A DNA stretch of 64,000 bases, taken from NCBI GenBank assembly GCA_033032865.1, contig JAWHQI010000502.1:186001-250000 (forward strand), given 5' to 3'. Shown piece after piece: positions 22,701 through 34,700 of this stretch. The notes beneath the pieces were generated by a model. That model saw only the letters and a list, made by a program, of their open reading frames with translations. It searched no databases and was not told the origin of the DNA. How positions within the stretch are numbered: position 1 is the first letter of the stretch; each line of letters starts with the position of its first letter. The stretch is from Dactylorhiza incarnata (lineage: Eukaryota > Streptophyta > Magnoliopsida > Asparagales > Orchidaceae). Made by a program: the position numbers and the translations under genes.

Positions 22701-25700
22701 TATGACGATTGTCATCGTCCTTATCCGTACACGCAAGCGGATCGTGTTGATCCTTCGGCACGACTCGGTACCTTAGAAATGATTATTATGGGGATCGTCG
22801 TTCTGAGAGAGATCTTGAGAGTCAGTTTCGTACTGCTGCCCCTTCCTTTGACGGTTCATCGAGTCCCGAGTCTTTCAGTTATTGGCTTGAGGATATGGAG
22901 TATTATCTTGACCATTTTGAGGTATTCGGTGAGCGTCGCGTCAAGTTTGCGAAACTTAGATTTTTAGATTAGGCGATGGCATATTGGGCTAGCGTTGAGA
23001 GGACACGCGAGCGAGGCCGTCTACATCGCGTCACTAGTTGGGTGGACATGAAGCGTACATTGTGTCAGAGGTATCTGCCTTCGTCGTATCGGAGTCGCTT
23101 GCTTGACCAATTATTTTCCCTTCAACAAGGATCCATATTCGTCGCTGAGTACATGGATCGCTTTGATGAGTTAGTTGTGAGGAGCGATATCCGAGAGGAC
23201 CCAACCATGACCTCTTGTAGATTTCGATCTGGCCTTCGCTCAGACATTCGTACTAAGGTGATTTATCATAGCTCGAAGTCCCTCGAGCAGACATATCAGC
23301 TCGCCCTTCGTTATGAGCAGTCTTTGAGAACCACAAGAGCTAGTCGATTGGATTCTCACATTGACCTTCGCGGTACGAGCTCCTCCCACACCGAGGACAC
23401 CAGTCTGCCTACCATTGTTCCGTCAGACATGGCAGAAGTGATACCTGATACGAATTGCTCTCACCCCAGTGAGGTGCTTAGCCCAGTGAGTGACCTATCT
23501 ATAGTTTCTGACCCATCTCTCGTGACCCCGACTGAGAGTGAGCCTGAGCGACCTCTTGAGCCTATAGTACCGAGCCCCTCACCCACACCACCACCTTTGG
23601 CATGTCATGGGTTGATTAGCACCCCTACCCTGGACTCACGTCTTGACACCGCACCCACAGATCCATTCTTGAGTATAGGTCTATGTCACTCTCCCATTAT
23701 CATGTCCCTGAGTCACATCGCGACCGAGAGCCCAGAGCCTAGTGTTGATCTCGTAGTGGTCATGTCATCCATTCACAGGGACACTACCCCTTTTGTAGGT
23801 ACTCATCTGGAGGACCTTGAACCTAGTGACGAGTCCCATGACGAGCCCCCAGTTGAGCCTCCTGATGATCCACCACATCCGGGTGAACATGAGATTCATG
23901 TAAGGCGCTTGTTTACGAGTTTCGAGTTATTGACGTCTCCTCCCCTGTCATCTCTGGCCTTGACCCAGAGGATGGGTCGTGAGTGTAATAAGACGTATGT
24001 AGGGCCTACCTTGAGCACACTAGAGCCTACTCATATTTTGAGGACCTACTTTATGACACATCACACTCGTGATGAGTTTTGGGACACACCACGCGCTGAC
24101 CCACCCGATGAGTTCTTTGTTGTCGGGGACACTCACCACACTATAGCGCCACGTTTTCTAGTCAGTGCACACGATTTTCACTTAGGCGGTCGTCGCATTC
24201 GCGATGATTTTTCTTATACACCTCCTAGTGAGCCCCCCGATGTGTCACGTCCCCTGCGAGACACTTGGATATTTACGAGCTCGCATTTGAGTATAGGTGT
24301 CTCACGCGATCATCTGAACACTCGTCATAGACGGGATGAGTTTTTCTACACTCCCCCGAGAGAGCCTTCTGATAGGCCACCTCCTGCGATAGATTTTCAG
24401 GTCATTATTAGATTTTCTCATAGAGAGCATGTTGTGTCAATCATGTATCATTTATATCATTTGCATGGGCATGTTGAGTCGTTTCGTCATCATTTGCATG
24501 AGTATTTTGTGTTGTCTGTTCATCATTTGCATGTGTGTCATGAGTCGGTCCGACGAATAATCCATATTGGTAATAAATCTTGTAAATCACATGCGGATGT
24601 TCATTGGCAAGTGCAGATACTTCATGAAGGCGAGCAGGTGATGGTGAGAATCTGCGTTGTGAGGCTCCGTGCGAGGCTTGCTAAAAGCTTGAGCGTTAGG
24701 CGAATGGGTCTCTACTCAGTCCTGAGATGCATCGGGACAAATGCTTATGAGTTGGACATCCCCACGAGCATGGGTACCCATACTATGTTCAATGTCGAGA
24801 ACCTGACGCCATCCTTTGCACCTCACGAGTATTCAGGCACACATCTTGGCGGCCCTCCTGAGCCTTTACCACCGTTTTTACCACCCACCACTCAGTCTAC
24901 CCCCGAGCCATTGCCACCACATTCATTGCCCCGTTCTCAGCCCACCTCTGACCCTTACTTACCCGGGATGTTGTCCCCAACGGCTTACCATTTGCACCTC
25001 AGATCCCACCGGATCATTCTACTAGTGTGTTGAGAGATGAGCTTATCACTGAGATCATTACGCATGAGCCCGCCACCTCTACAGACGGTCTTGTGTGCCG
25101 CTACCTGGTTTGCTGGCGCGGGCGACCCTTTACCGACGACACCTGGATGTTGCCAGCAGAGCTTGATCGATTCGCCCACGGACTTCGACTTCAGTATGTC
25201 CGTCTCCACTCATCGGGGATGGAAATTTTTCAGTCCGGAGGAGTTGATTGGTGAGGCCACTTTTCAGCGTCGACACTTGGACGATCTCTGGCGGGCCTCT
25301 TCGAGTTTTTCCTGGCATACGGCGAGAGAATTTTGACCCATATTCATCGGGAGATGAATTCTTTCAAGCCGGGGAGATTGATGCGGAGCATAGGCGAGGA
25401 CGAGCTTTGGGCCCATACGGGGCTGATTTGGTGACTTACCATATATGGTGTGCCCAGATCGACGATCTGACTCCGTGGATGCGTCCGGATTCGTGTTGCG
25501 AGTCGATTTCATATATAGCTTTGTATTTTTCGGTTATTATTTCATGTAGTTTTGGCCCCGAAACCAATGGTCAATCATAGTCGTTGATTTCGGGTGCCCT
25601 AATCTTCATTTCTTATAAATAGGATATGTAAGGCTGCTGTATTTTCATTGCTGAATGTGTGGAGAGCTTCTTCCTTCATTCCGGTGATCCCCTCCGCGGT

Positions 25701-28700
25701 GCCGACTCCGTGGAACCCCTTGGTGACGACTCCTTGGGTAAGTTACTTGTATCTTTGGGTTTTCCCCGCCTTCTCCTCCTCTCCATCCCGCTGTCCAGCC
25801 AGCCACCTCCTTTTCCCCTGTTTTCAGCCAGCTGAAGCCCTCCCTGCAGCCTGTCAGCCAGCCGCAGCCCTTCTTGCAGCCAGCCGCAGCCCTTCCTGCA
25901 GCCAGCCGCAGCCCTTCCTGCAGCCAGCCGCAGCCCTTCCTGCAGCCAGTCGCCGCCCTCCCTGCAGCCAGCCGCCGCCCTCCTCCCCTACTCCCAGCAC
26001 AGCAGCCCCTCCTCTTCCCTGCTACCCTGCCGCCAGCCCTCCCTCTCCCTGTTGCCAGCCGCCAATCTGAATCCAGCAGCCATCTCCCTCTCAGCAGGCC
26101 GCCGACTTTCTTCCCCCACCCTGTCTGGCTGCCCTAGCCCCTCCCCACGTGGATCCACCTCCCAAACAGTCCACCCTTTCCAGATCTGCCCAGATCCAGC
26201 CCCGATCCAGCACCCTAATCCCTTCAGGTTTGCTGCCAGCACCCCTCCTTCCGTGGAACCACCTCCCAACAGCCGGCCATCACCAAATCTGTCCAGATCT
26301 GGGCATTCCAGCCCAGATCCAGTCACTTCCCTCCCCGATCCAGCCCTCCTAATACCCAATCAACCTTCCCCTTACCCGATCCAGCCCACCCACCACCGGA
26401 AACCCTCTTTGAGCCCTCAAACGTTCAGATCTATTTTATTTACAGCAGCCCTATTATTTGTGTTGTGTTTTGTATTGGTAATCGGTTGTAAAACATTGCT
26501 ATCGTTTGGATTACAACATGCTTGTGTGGATGTTCATTTTATTATAGTTATTTGTGTCTGGATTAATCTCCAACTGCAGGAAGGAATTATTTGTCGCGCG
26601 CTCTTGCTTTGGCCCTTCACGCGGAGGAAAGCCTAAGCTTGTTTCGCCCTAATTAATTATTGTATCTTGCTGTGAATTTATTTTGCGTTGGATATTAATG
26701 TTTATTATCTAATTTGTGATTGATCCGTCGAGCTTTGCATAGTATGTAGGGTTAGACCGCCGATTATCTCGCCGCCTATAGATTCATCATGCGTCACAAG
26801 GGGGCCAATCCAGTACAACTATGTTCATACTGCCTTTCGGGGGGGTGATCTTGTGAGGGTAACCAATGGCTTATTACCTTGGCAAAAAATTCCTGGGATT
26901 TCAGTTAGCTCAAAATGAAATCCAGTGTTTAAGACAAAAATGTGCATTTAGAGGCTCCAAACATATATAGAAGATCTATGCAGAAGTTAGTCCAGAAGGA
27001 GGCGCAATTGTCAAAGTTGGGTTTGTGTTTACTCAAACACGATGAAGGTCTAGCAGAAGAGAAGAGGGAGATCGTAGAAGAATTCACTGATGCAGAAGAA
27101 GGGATCCAAAAAATAGGAGATTCGGGTCATCTTACAAGAATACAAACATCTTTTTATGGTGCCCACGAGACTTCCTCATGTTAGAAGTCATCAACATCAA
27201 ATTGAATTGAAAAATGAAAACTCTTCTATTCACATCAGGCCATATAGGTATTGATGCGGATCGGAGAGGCGGACCCGCAGCGGAGGACGAGTTTTGGGCC
27301 CGTTCGGGGCCGATTAGATACTTACCATTTATGGCGTACTCGGATCGATGACCCGACTCCACGGATGCGTCCGGCCCGACGTTCCAACATGATTTCATAT
27401 ATTACATTGTCATTTTTGCTTTATTTTTGATGTAATCGGACTACCCCATCTCCGGCCAATCATAGCCGTCAATGGTGAGATGTCCTAACATCTCTTTATT
27501 AAAAATAAGAGTGTATGGGGGCTACCATGAGCGATTGCAGAATTTGGAGATTGTGAATCCCGGATTCCAGTGATCCCTCCACGGTGCCGACTCCGTGGAA
27601 CCCTAGGTGACAGACTCCTAGGCCTTCTCCCGCTCCCCAAAGGTAACCCCTACCCCTAGCCCTCTTCCTCCACCATCTAAAGCCTCCACCGCCACCTTCA
27701 CAACCCTCCAAACCCTAGCCGCCACCCATCCAGGTTGTTGTCCAGCAACATCCGCCCCCTTCCAGCCACCTCCTTGTTGTCGCCGCCCCCTTTTAGCCAC
27801 CTCCCTGCTGGCCGCCGCCCCTTCCAGCCCCTCACAGCCTGCCGCCGGCCCCCTCAGCCATCCCAACCATCCACCGCCCCTCCTTCAAGCCCCCATACAT
27901 CCAGATCTCGTTTCCTACAGCCCAAATCAGCCGCCCTCCATCCAGATTGCCCTTCCACAGCCAAATCCACCTCCAAACAGCAAGATCCACCTTCCCACGG
28001 ACCGGATCCACGTCCATACATCCGGATCTACCTCCCCTGGGCCCGATCCCGCTTCCCACCGTCAGATCCAGTCTTCCCCCTTCTAGATCAAGCCGAATAA
28101 CTTCATATTTCAGCCGCCGCCTCGTCGCACCTTGCCGGATCTACTTTCCTACGACGGCCCTCGTACTTTTATGAGTTTTTTTGTTGTACGAACTTTTGTT
28201 TTCATCATTTAAATATTGTGTTGTGAGTTTATACTCGTTTGGATAAATAGCATCGTAGTACTTTGGTTCTAGATTATTTTGTGATTTGCAGGAACTATTC
28301 GTCGTGCGCTCTAGCTTTGGCCCTCCACGCGGAGGAAAACCTAAGTTTGCTTTGCCTTAAAGAATTATTTTGCTATTGCTAAAATCATATGCATGTGATT
28401 TAATTATTTATTATCTAATTTTTAATTCGCCGTCCGATATTATTAAAATCATGTGCTTGCAGATTTGCATTGCATGTAGGGTTAGGGCATCGTTCATCCG
28501 CCGCCTATAAATTCGTCCTGCGTCAATTGGTATCAAAGGTAGGTTGAGAGCACTCTTTTGATACGCAGTTGTAGTGTCTATATGTTTCTTCATGGGTAGG
28601 TATCACAAATATTCCTCTCCTCTATTTGGGGATCCCGAGTCCACTTACACCCGCTCCCATAGAGTCCTTTCAGAGAGATCCTCACGTTAGTACGATGATT

Positions 28701-31700
28701 ATTCTCGATCGCAGCACACCACTTCTAGAGATCGTGTTGATCCACCGACACGATCCCACTATGCTAAAGACGATCAGTGTGATGATTCTCATCGTTCATA
28801 TCCATGCACGATAGCGGATCGTGTTGATCCTTCGACACGACTCGATTACCTTATGGATGATTATTATGAGGATTGTCGTTTCGAGAGAGATCTCGAGTGG
28901 CAGTTTTGTACTTATGCCCCTTCTTTTGATGGCTCATGAGTCCCGAATCTTTCAGTTATTGGCTCATGGATATGAAGTATTATCTTGATCATTTAGAGTT
29001 ATTCGGTGAGCGGCGCATCAAGTTTGTGAAACTTAGGCTTCTAGATCAGGCGAGAGCGTATTGGTCTAGCATTGAGAGGACCCGCGAGCGAGATAGTCTT
29101 TATCGCATCACTAGTTTGGTGGATATGAAGCATATGTTGTGTCAGAGGTATTTGTCTTCATCGTATCGGAGTCGCTTGCTCGAGCAATTATTTTCCCTTC
29201 AGCAAGGATCCATGTTTGTCGTTGAGTACTTGGATCGTTTTGATGAGTTAGTTGTGAGGAGTGATATCCGAGAGGAGTCAGCTATGACCACTTCCCGATT
29301 TTGGTCTGGACTTCAATCTGACATACGTACTGAGTTGTCTTATCACAGCTCGAAATCACTCGAGCAGACATATCAGCTCACCCTTCATCATGAACAGTCC
29401 TTGAGATCCGCAAGAGCTGGTCGATTGGATTCACACCTTGACCTCCGCAGTACGAGTCTCTCTCATACCGAGATCACCACTTTGTCTACCATTGTTCCGT
29501 CAGACATGATAGAAATGACACTTTACATCGATTTCTCTCAACCCAGTGAGGTACTTAGTCTGGTGAGTGGTCTGTCATTTGTTTCTGACTCATCTCTTGT
29601 GACCCCGACTGAGAGTGAGTCTGAGCGACCTATTGATTCAATAGTGATGTGTCACTCACCTACACCCCTTCTTCTGCCATGTCCTGGGTTAGTTAGCCCC
29701 CTAACATGGACTCTCTTACTGACACCGCGCCTATTGACCCATTCTTGAGAGTAGGTCTGTCACGTTCCCCTTGTCATTGTCCCGAGCCACATCACGACCA
29801 AGGGCCAAGAGCCTGGTGCTGATCTCGCAGTGGCTATTTCACCCATTTATGGGGACACTACCCCTTACGATGGTACTCCTCTGGTGGATCATGACCCTGT
29901 TGACGAGTTCTATGACAAGTTCTATGACGAGCCCCCTGTTGAGCCTCCTGATGAGCCGTCACATCCTGGTGAGGATGAGATTCAGGTGAGCCACTCGTTT
30001 ATGAGTTTCGAGTTATTGGCGTTTCTTTCGTTATCGTCTATGGTCTTGCCCCAGAGAATGGATATTGAGTGGAGCATTACGTATGTAGGGCTTTCCATAA
30101 GCACACTTGAGCATACTCCTTATATTTTGAGGACCTACCTTATGACACATCGCACTCTTGATGAATTTTGGGAATACCGGGGTTGTAGACAATCCCCGCT
30201 CTTCGCGAGGCTGCCTTAGGCTCGCGAAGAAACATCCAACCCCTGGTGTTCGCAAGCTCATGATGACGTGGTGAGAATCTTTTGGTGGGCCACATGCCCG
30301 ATGCTATAAATATCATTCTCTCTGGCCGGTACATGAACTTTTTCTCCCTCTTCTCCCTTTCGCTGTCGGTCGCCATACTCGCCAAGATGTCCAAAAGGGA
30401 GGAAATACCGGCCCGCCTCAAAGCCTCGCAAGCAACCCAAAAAGCTAAAGCCACCGAGCTCGCCCCATGGATTTGCCAGCAACCTACTCTGCCCTCGCCT
30501 CAGACCAAAAAGGCAAGGACCGTTCGGCGGCCGTCCGGGGAGGATGAGTCATCACCACTGTCCCCTCCCCCCCCCCCCCCCCCCGCCACGAGCTCGCCTC
30601 GCAGGTTCTACTGTCAGGCTCAGCAATCCATCTTTTAATCGTCTAACACTACTTCCTTACTCGCAGACTCCCCCTGAAGAAAATATCCTTGGTCAGTCGC
30701 CCCCGGGGTCTCGCCTCGCGTCCCCTGGGAGGGTCGACCTCCCTCCTCTCGATGTGGGGACCTCTGCCTGCGAGTCTCCTCCTCGCGTCCTGGTAAGTTG
30801 TTCGCCTCGCCACCTTTCGTATTTCTGCCTGCTAAAAACGTACTTTTTTCGCAGTGACCCCTCTCGCGACTCCAAAGAGGCGGACCACCTCTCCGGTGGG
30901 CTCGCCAGCCCTACCTGAAATGACAATCATCACCCCGGGGTTTGGCGTTCTAGGCCAACGGAGCCCAGGAGGGTCGCTGCTTGCCGAACCCGGGGTCGCG
31001 GACGGCTCGACGCACCGCCCAGTCCTGGGGAAATCTATCACCCCCACCTTTACTGAAGCCTTCAAGGGCCAGCCGAGCTCCTCTCGCTCGCGAGCCCGTA
31101 CCATTCTCATCTCGTCAGGTTAAACAATCTCTGTCAAACGCCTCCTTCTTACCCTCATTGCTGATTTCTTCCTCTCAGGTGTTCCGCCAACCCCGCCTGC
31201 CGAGTCGGAGCATGGTGAGGAGGAGATTTCGCCACTGCCCTCGTCGGGCCAGGTCGCGGATTTTAGGGGACCCCAGCAACCCGGAGCAGATGAAGAGGCG
31301 GGTCACCGAGTTATTCGAGAAGTATGGCCTCATGCTGCGAGATCTATATGATCAGAACCGGGTGGACAGTACAGTCTATGAAGACAGGTTCGCCGCGATG
31401 GAGGATGCGAACGCGTGAATCCTTGTCGAGATGCGCCAGGTCGCTCGCGGCGAGGTAACCTCGCCTGGAGTGCACCTCGCGCGAATCGAGGATCAGATGC
31501 GCCTGATGCAGCGTGAAGTCCAGTCAGTTCGCGAATACCACTACCTAGAGGGGAAGAATTTCGAGGTCGCCTTCCTCCGGCAGAAGGTGGATTCACTACC
31601 CCCGGTCCCACAAGGAGAAGGTTCAACTCGCGCTCACAGAACTCCTCTCAACTTTTCCTTTATGATGAACGCTAACTCTTTTATTGCCTTTGCAGGAAAG

Positions 31701-34700
31701 CGGAATCTTCCCATCCACCCCCCGCATGCGAGAAACGCACTCCTCTCCTCCAGCTCTCTCGCCACCGGGGCCGCCGCGTGTCGAGAACCTCTCGGCTCGA
31801 CTTCCGGTAAGAAGCGTCCGCGCCTGCGAGCCAGCACGACGCAAAGCCCCCCGCAAAGAAAAGGAACAAGGAGGTCCCCTCCACAACCAAAGGGAAAGAG
31901 GTCATGGACCTGAGCGAGGCCGAGACTCCACTCCCCCCGCCCGCGAGCCAGAAGGCTGTCGAGGGGAGCCGCGGGGCCGGAGATGCTCCGAGCGAGCCCA
32001 AGCCGTCGGGCCATAAGAATTTCGGCCTCGGCGCGAAGCTCCCCGATGCCATCGGTGAGCCGGTGCTCGCGTGGGATCCTGACCACAACAGGATCTCCTG
32101 CTCTTCGCTCCTCCCCTCCTGGGTTGAGAGCGATAAGGTTGGGGGCGAGACGTTCTCCCTCGCCTTCGGGCTGTTTGGCCGCGAGGACGCTGCCCTCTTC
32201 GGCGCCCTAAAATCCAGACTACTCGTCTACGAGGCGATGCGAGCCCAGTTCCGGGCCATGGAGCTCACCACATGGTGGGCCGGCGATACCTGACGTCGGA
32301 CAGGGACGCTAAGGACCTCCAGCGCGCGCTCCAAGAGTCTGCAGATGAGGTCGCGCGCCTCAAGGGGAAAGAGGCCCTATCAGATGGTCTTCTCGCCAGC
32401 CTCCAAGGCGGCATGGTAAGTGATTCACTCAGATTTTCTACCTCGCACGCTGCAAATTGTTTCGCTTGACTTACGTCTTTCTTTTGCAGGATGCCGAGAC
32501 TGCGAGCCAACTCCTCTCGCGGAACGCCGACCTGGAAACGGAGAACACGTTCCTGAAGGCGCAGGTTCGCGAGCTGACCAGAGTTGTGCTCCCCCCGCCC
32601 CCTCCGCGAGTTGAGTCTCGCCAACAATCGCGAGACGAGAAGGAGGCGACCCGCAAGAATTCAATGGGCGTCGCCAACCTTGTCTTCGACACCCTCAAGG
32701 GGGCGAGTCTGCTGGTTCCGGACGCGATGGAGTTCACTGCCGAGGACGTCGTCCCCGATTTGTTCACGCCGATTCCGGAGCCCGAAGATCGCGGGAGCGA
32801 GGAGGAGTTGTCCGGCGAGCAGCCCTGACTTTTTTTGTTTTTCAATGTATATTTTCATTTTGACTGGCGATTTCGCCGTTACATGTAATGACCACCTTTC
32901 AAGAAATGGAATGAAATATTCTCTTTATATTGTTATTTTTGTCATGCTCGCATCAATGCTTTTACCATACTCGCACCAACGCCTTAGCCATGCTCGCGTT
33001 TAAAACATTTAATCGTGCTCGCGCCAATATACTTAGCCGCGCTCGTATCCCTACGCTTAGTCATGTTCGCGCTCGCACGCTTTTTCCTTCGCAATGGTTA
33101 CAAATAGCAGCGGTCACCAATAGAACCGCCACGGCCACCGGGGTGACCACGTTCAGCCCGGTGAGCAAAGCTCTCTGTAGGAGGAGAGGATAACAAGGGT
33201 CGTTGGAGAAGGGAGGTAACGACAGAGACCCGAGCAGCGGTTGCATCAAGGGTAGGAGAGTCAGCTTCCCCAAGAATTTGTTGTCGGATCATATTATAGG
33301 ACTCAGGAAGACGGAGAAGGTAACACACAACGAGGAGCTCCTGGAAGTGTTTATGCTGTTCTGCTAGATCAGCAGAGAAGGGTCGATTCTGAAGGAGTTC
33401 AGCCCCAAGGGCCTGAACCTCTTGATATGCTGTGGTGGGATCCATGGTTGGGCGGGCAAAGAGATCAGCATACAAGGTGTAGATGCGGGAGGTTTTGGCA
33501 CCTTTGTAGTAAAGGGCAGCAAGATGGTTCCAAGCTGTTTTGACGGTCTCATCATGACGAATGATAGGAAGACACTCATCAGAGAGACTGTTAGCAAGCC
33601 AAGTGCGGACCAGAGCATCGCTAGCATCCCAATCATCAAAGGTAGCAGACCCTTTGAGAGGAGGATCATCGGTGAAATGGTGTCGTTTGCATTGAGAGCG
33701 TAAGAGGAAGGTGAAGGAGACGCTCCAATCAGGATAATTAGAGCCAGTGAGCTTGGAGGAGGTGCCAAGATTGCCAGAAGTAGAGATAGAGGTAGTAGAG
33801 GTAGAGGCTGGAGTAGCCACAGGAGTGGAGGTGAGAACAGTCTCAGAAGGGGTACCCATGAGAAGAGATCGGCAGGAGGAAAGGCAGATCGCGCGGTCTC
33901 GCGGCTAGAAGGCCGAAAAACAAGGAGATCGCGCGGTCTGGAGGAAGAGAGACCGGCCGAAGAGAGAGAGTTCACAACACAAGGATCGTTGCAAGCTCTG
34001 ATACCATGTGAGAATTTGAAAATAACAGAATTTTTATTTCCAAAAAATCTAAACATTACAAGAGTATTGCCTCCTTTATATAGACTAGGAGGGAAAGAGG
34101 AAAAACCAAATACACAATGTGAGACTAAATACAAATACAATACACAAAGAGAGCTGGGCGGTCAGGCGGTCACAGAGAACGAGACCGCAGCGACCTCCGC
34201 GGTCTGGAGAGAAGACTGGCGGTCACACAATAGGAGGAAGGTCGTGTGACAGAGAAGGCCAACAGATCGTGAGACCGCCCTGGCGAACACTCCCCCGTAA
34301 AGGAGAGACCGGGGGTACCAGACCGCTTCTCTTCATATGAAGCGATCTGGTATTCCTGAGGAGAGACGAAGGTCTGATCCCGGGAGACCGCACAGACCGC
34401 GGTTATCAGACCGTTACTCGATGGAGCTGGAGACCGCACATCTTCGTATAACGTGATCTCGTACTTCTGAGGAGAAGGCGCGGTCTGGTGCTGGGAGACC
34501 GCACAAACCGCTGGCATGAGACCGCTCGGCTTCAACCCTTTGAGACCGCATGGCTCCAACAGTTTACCATATTATTGCTCGTTCATTTTGTCTCACTACC
34601 CTACCTCGCGCACAACCAATAAGGCGTCCACGTACTTTCTCTCGCTTAGAAGCTTCGTTAGATGAACCCGTTTGCCTTCGCAACTGGGTAGAATGTGGTT

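Larger units (their letters stand above)
21088..26796 (+). mobile_element. Element A: complete non-autonomous LTR retrotransposon
   Basis: 5' LTR 21088-22445, internal region 22446-25378, 3' LTR 25379-26796. LTRs have TG...CA ends (TGATGCGGAGC to GCGTCA), and a perfect target duplication CAAGG flanks the whole (21083-21087 and 26797-26801). It carries a Met-type primer-binding site and a purine tract. The internal region codes for a gypsy capsid and for integrase C-terminal/chromodomain-like parts, but has no room for reverse transcriptase, RNase H or the integrase core. It must have used enzymes from another element. The LTRs are about 95% alike by eye, with indels mainly in a GCAGCC-rich tract. 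Confidence 0.93.
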
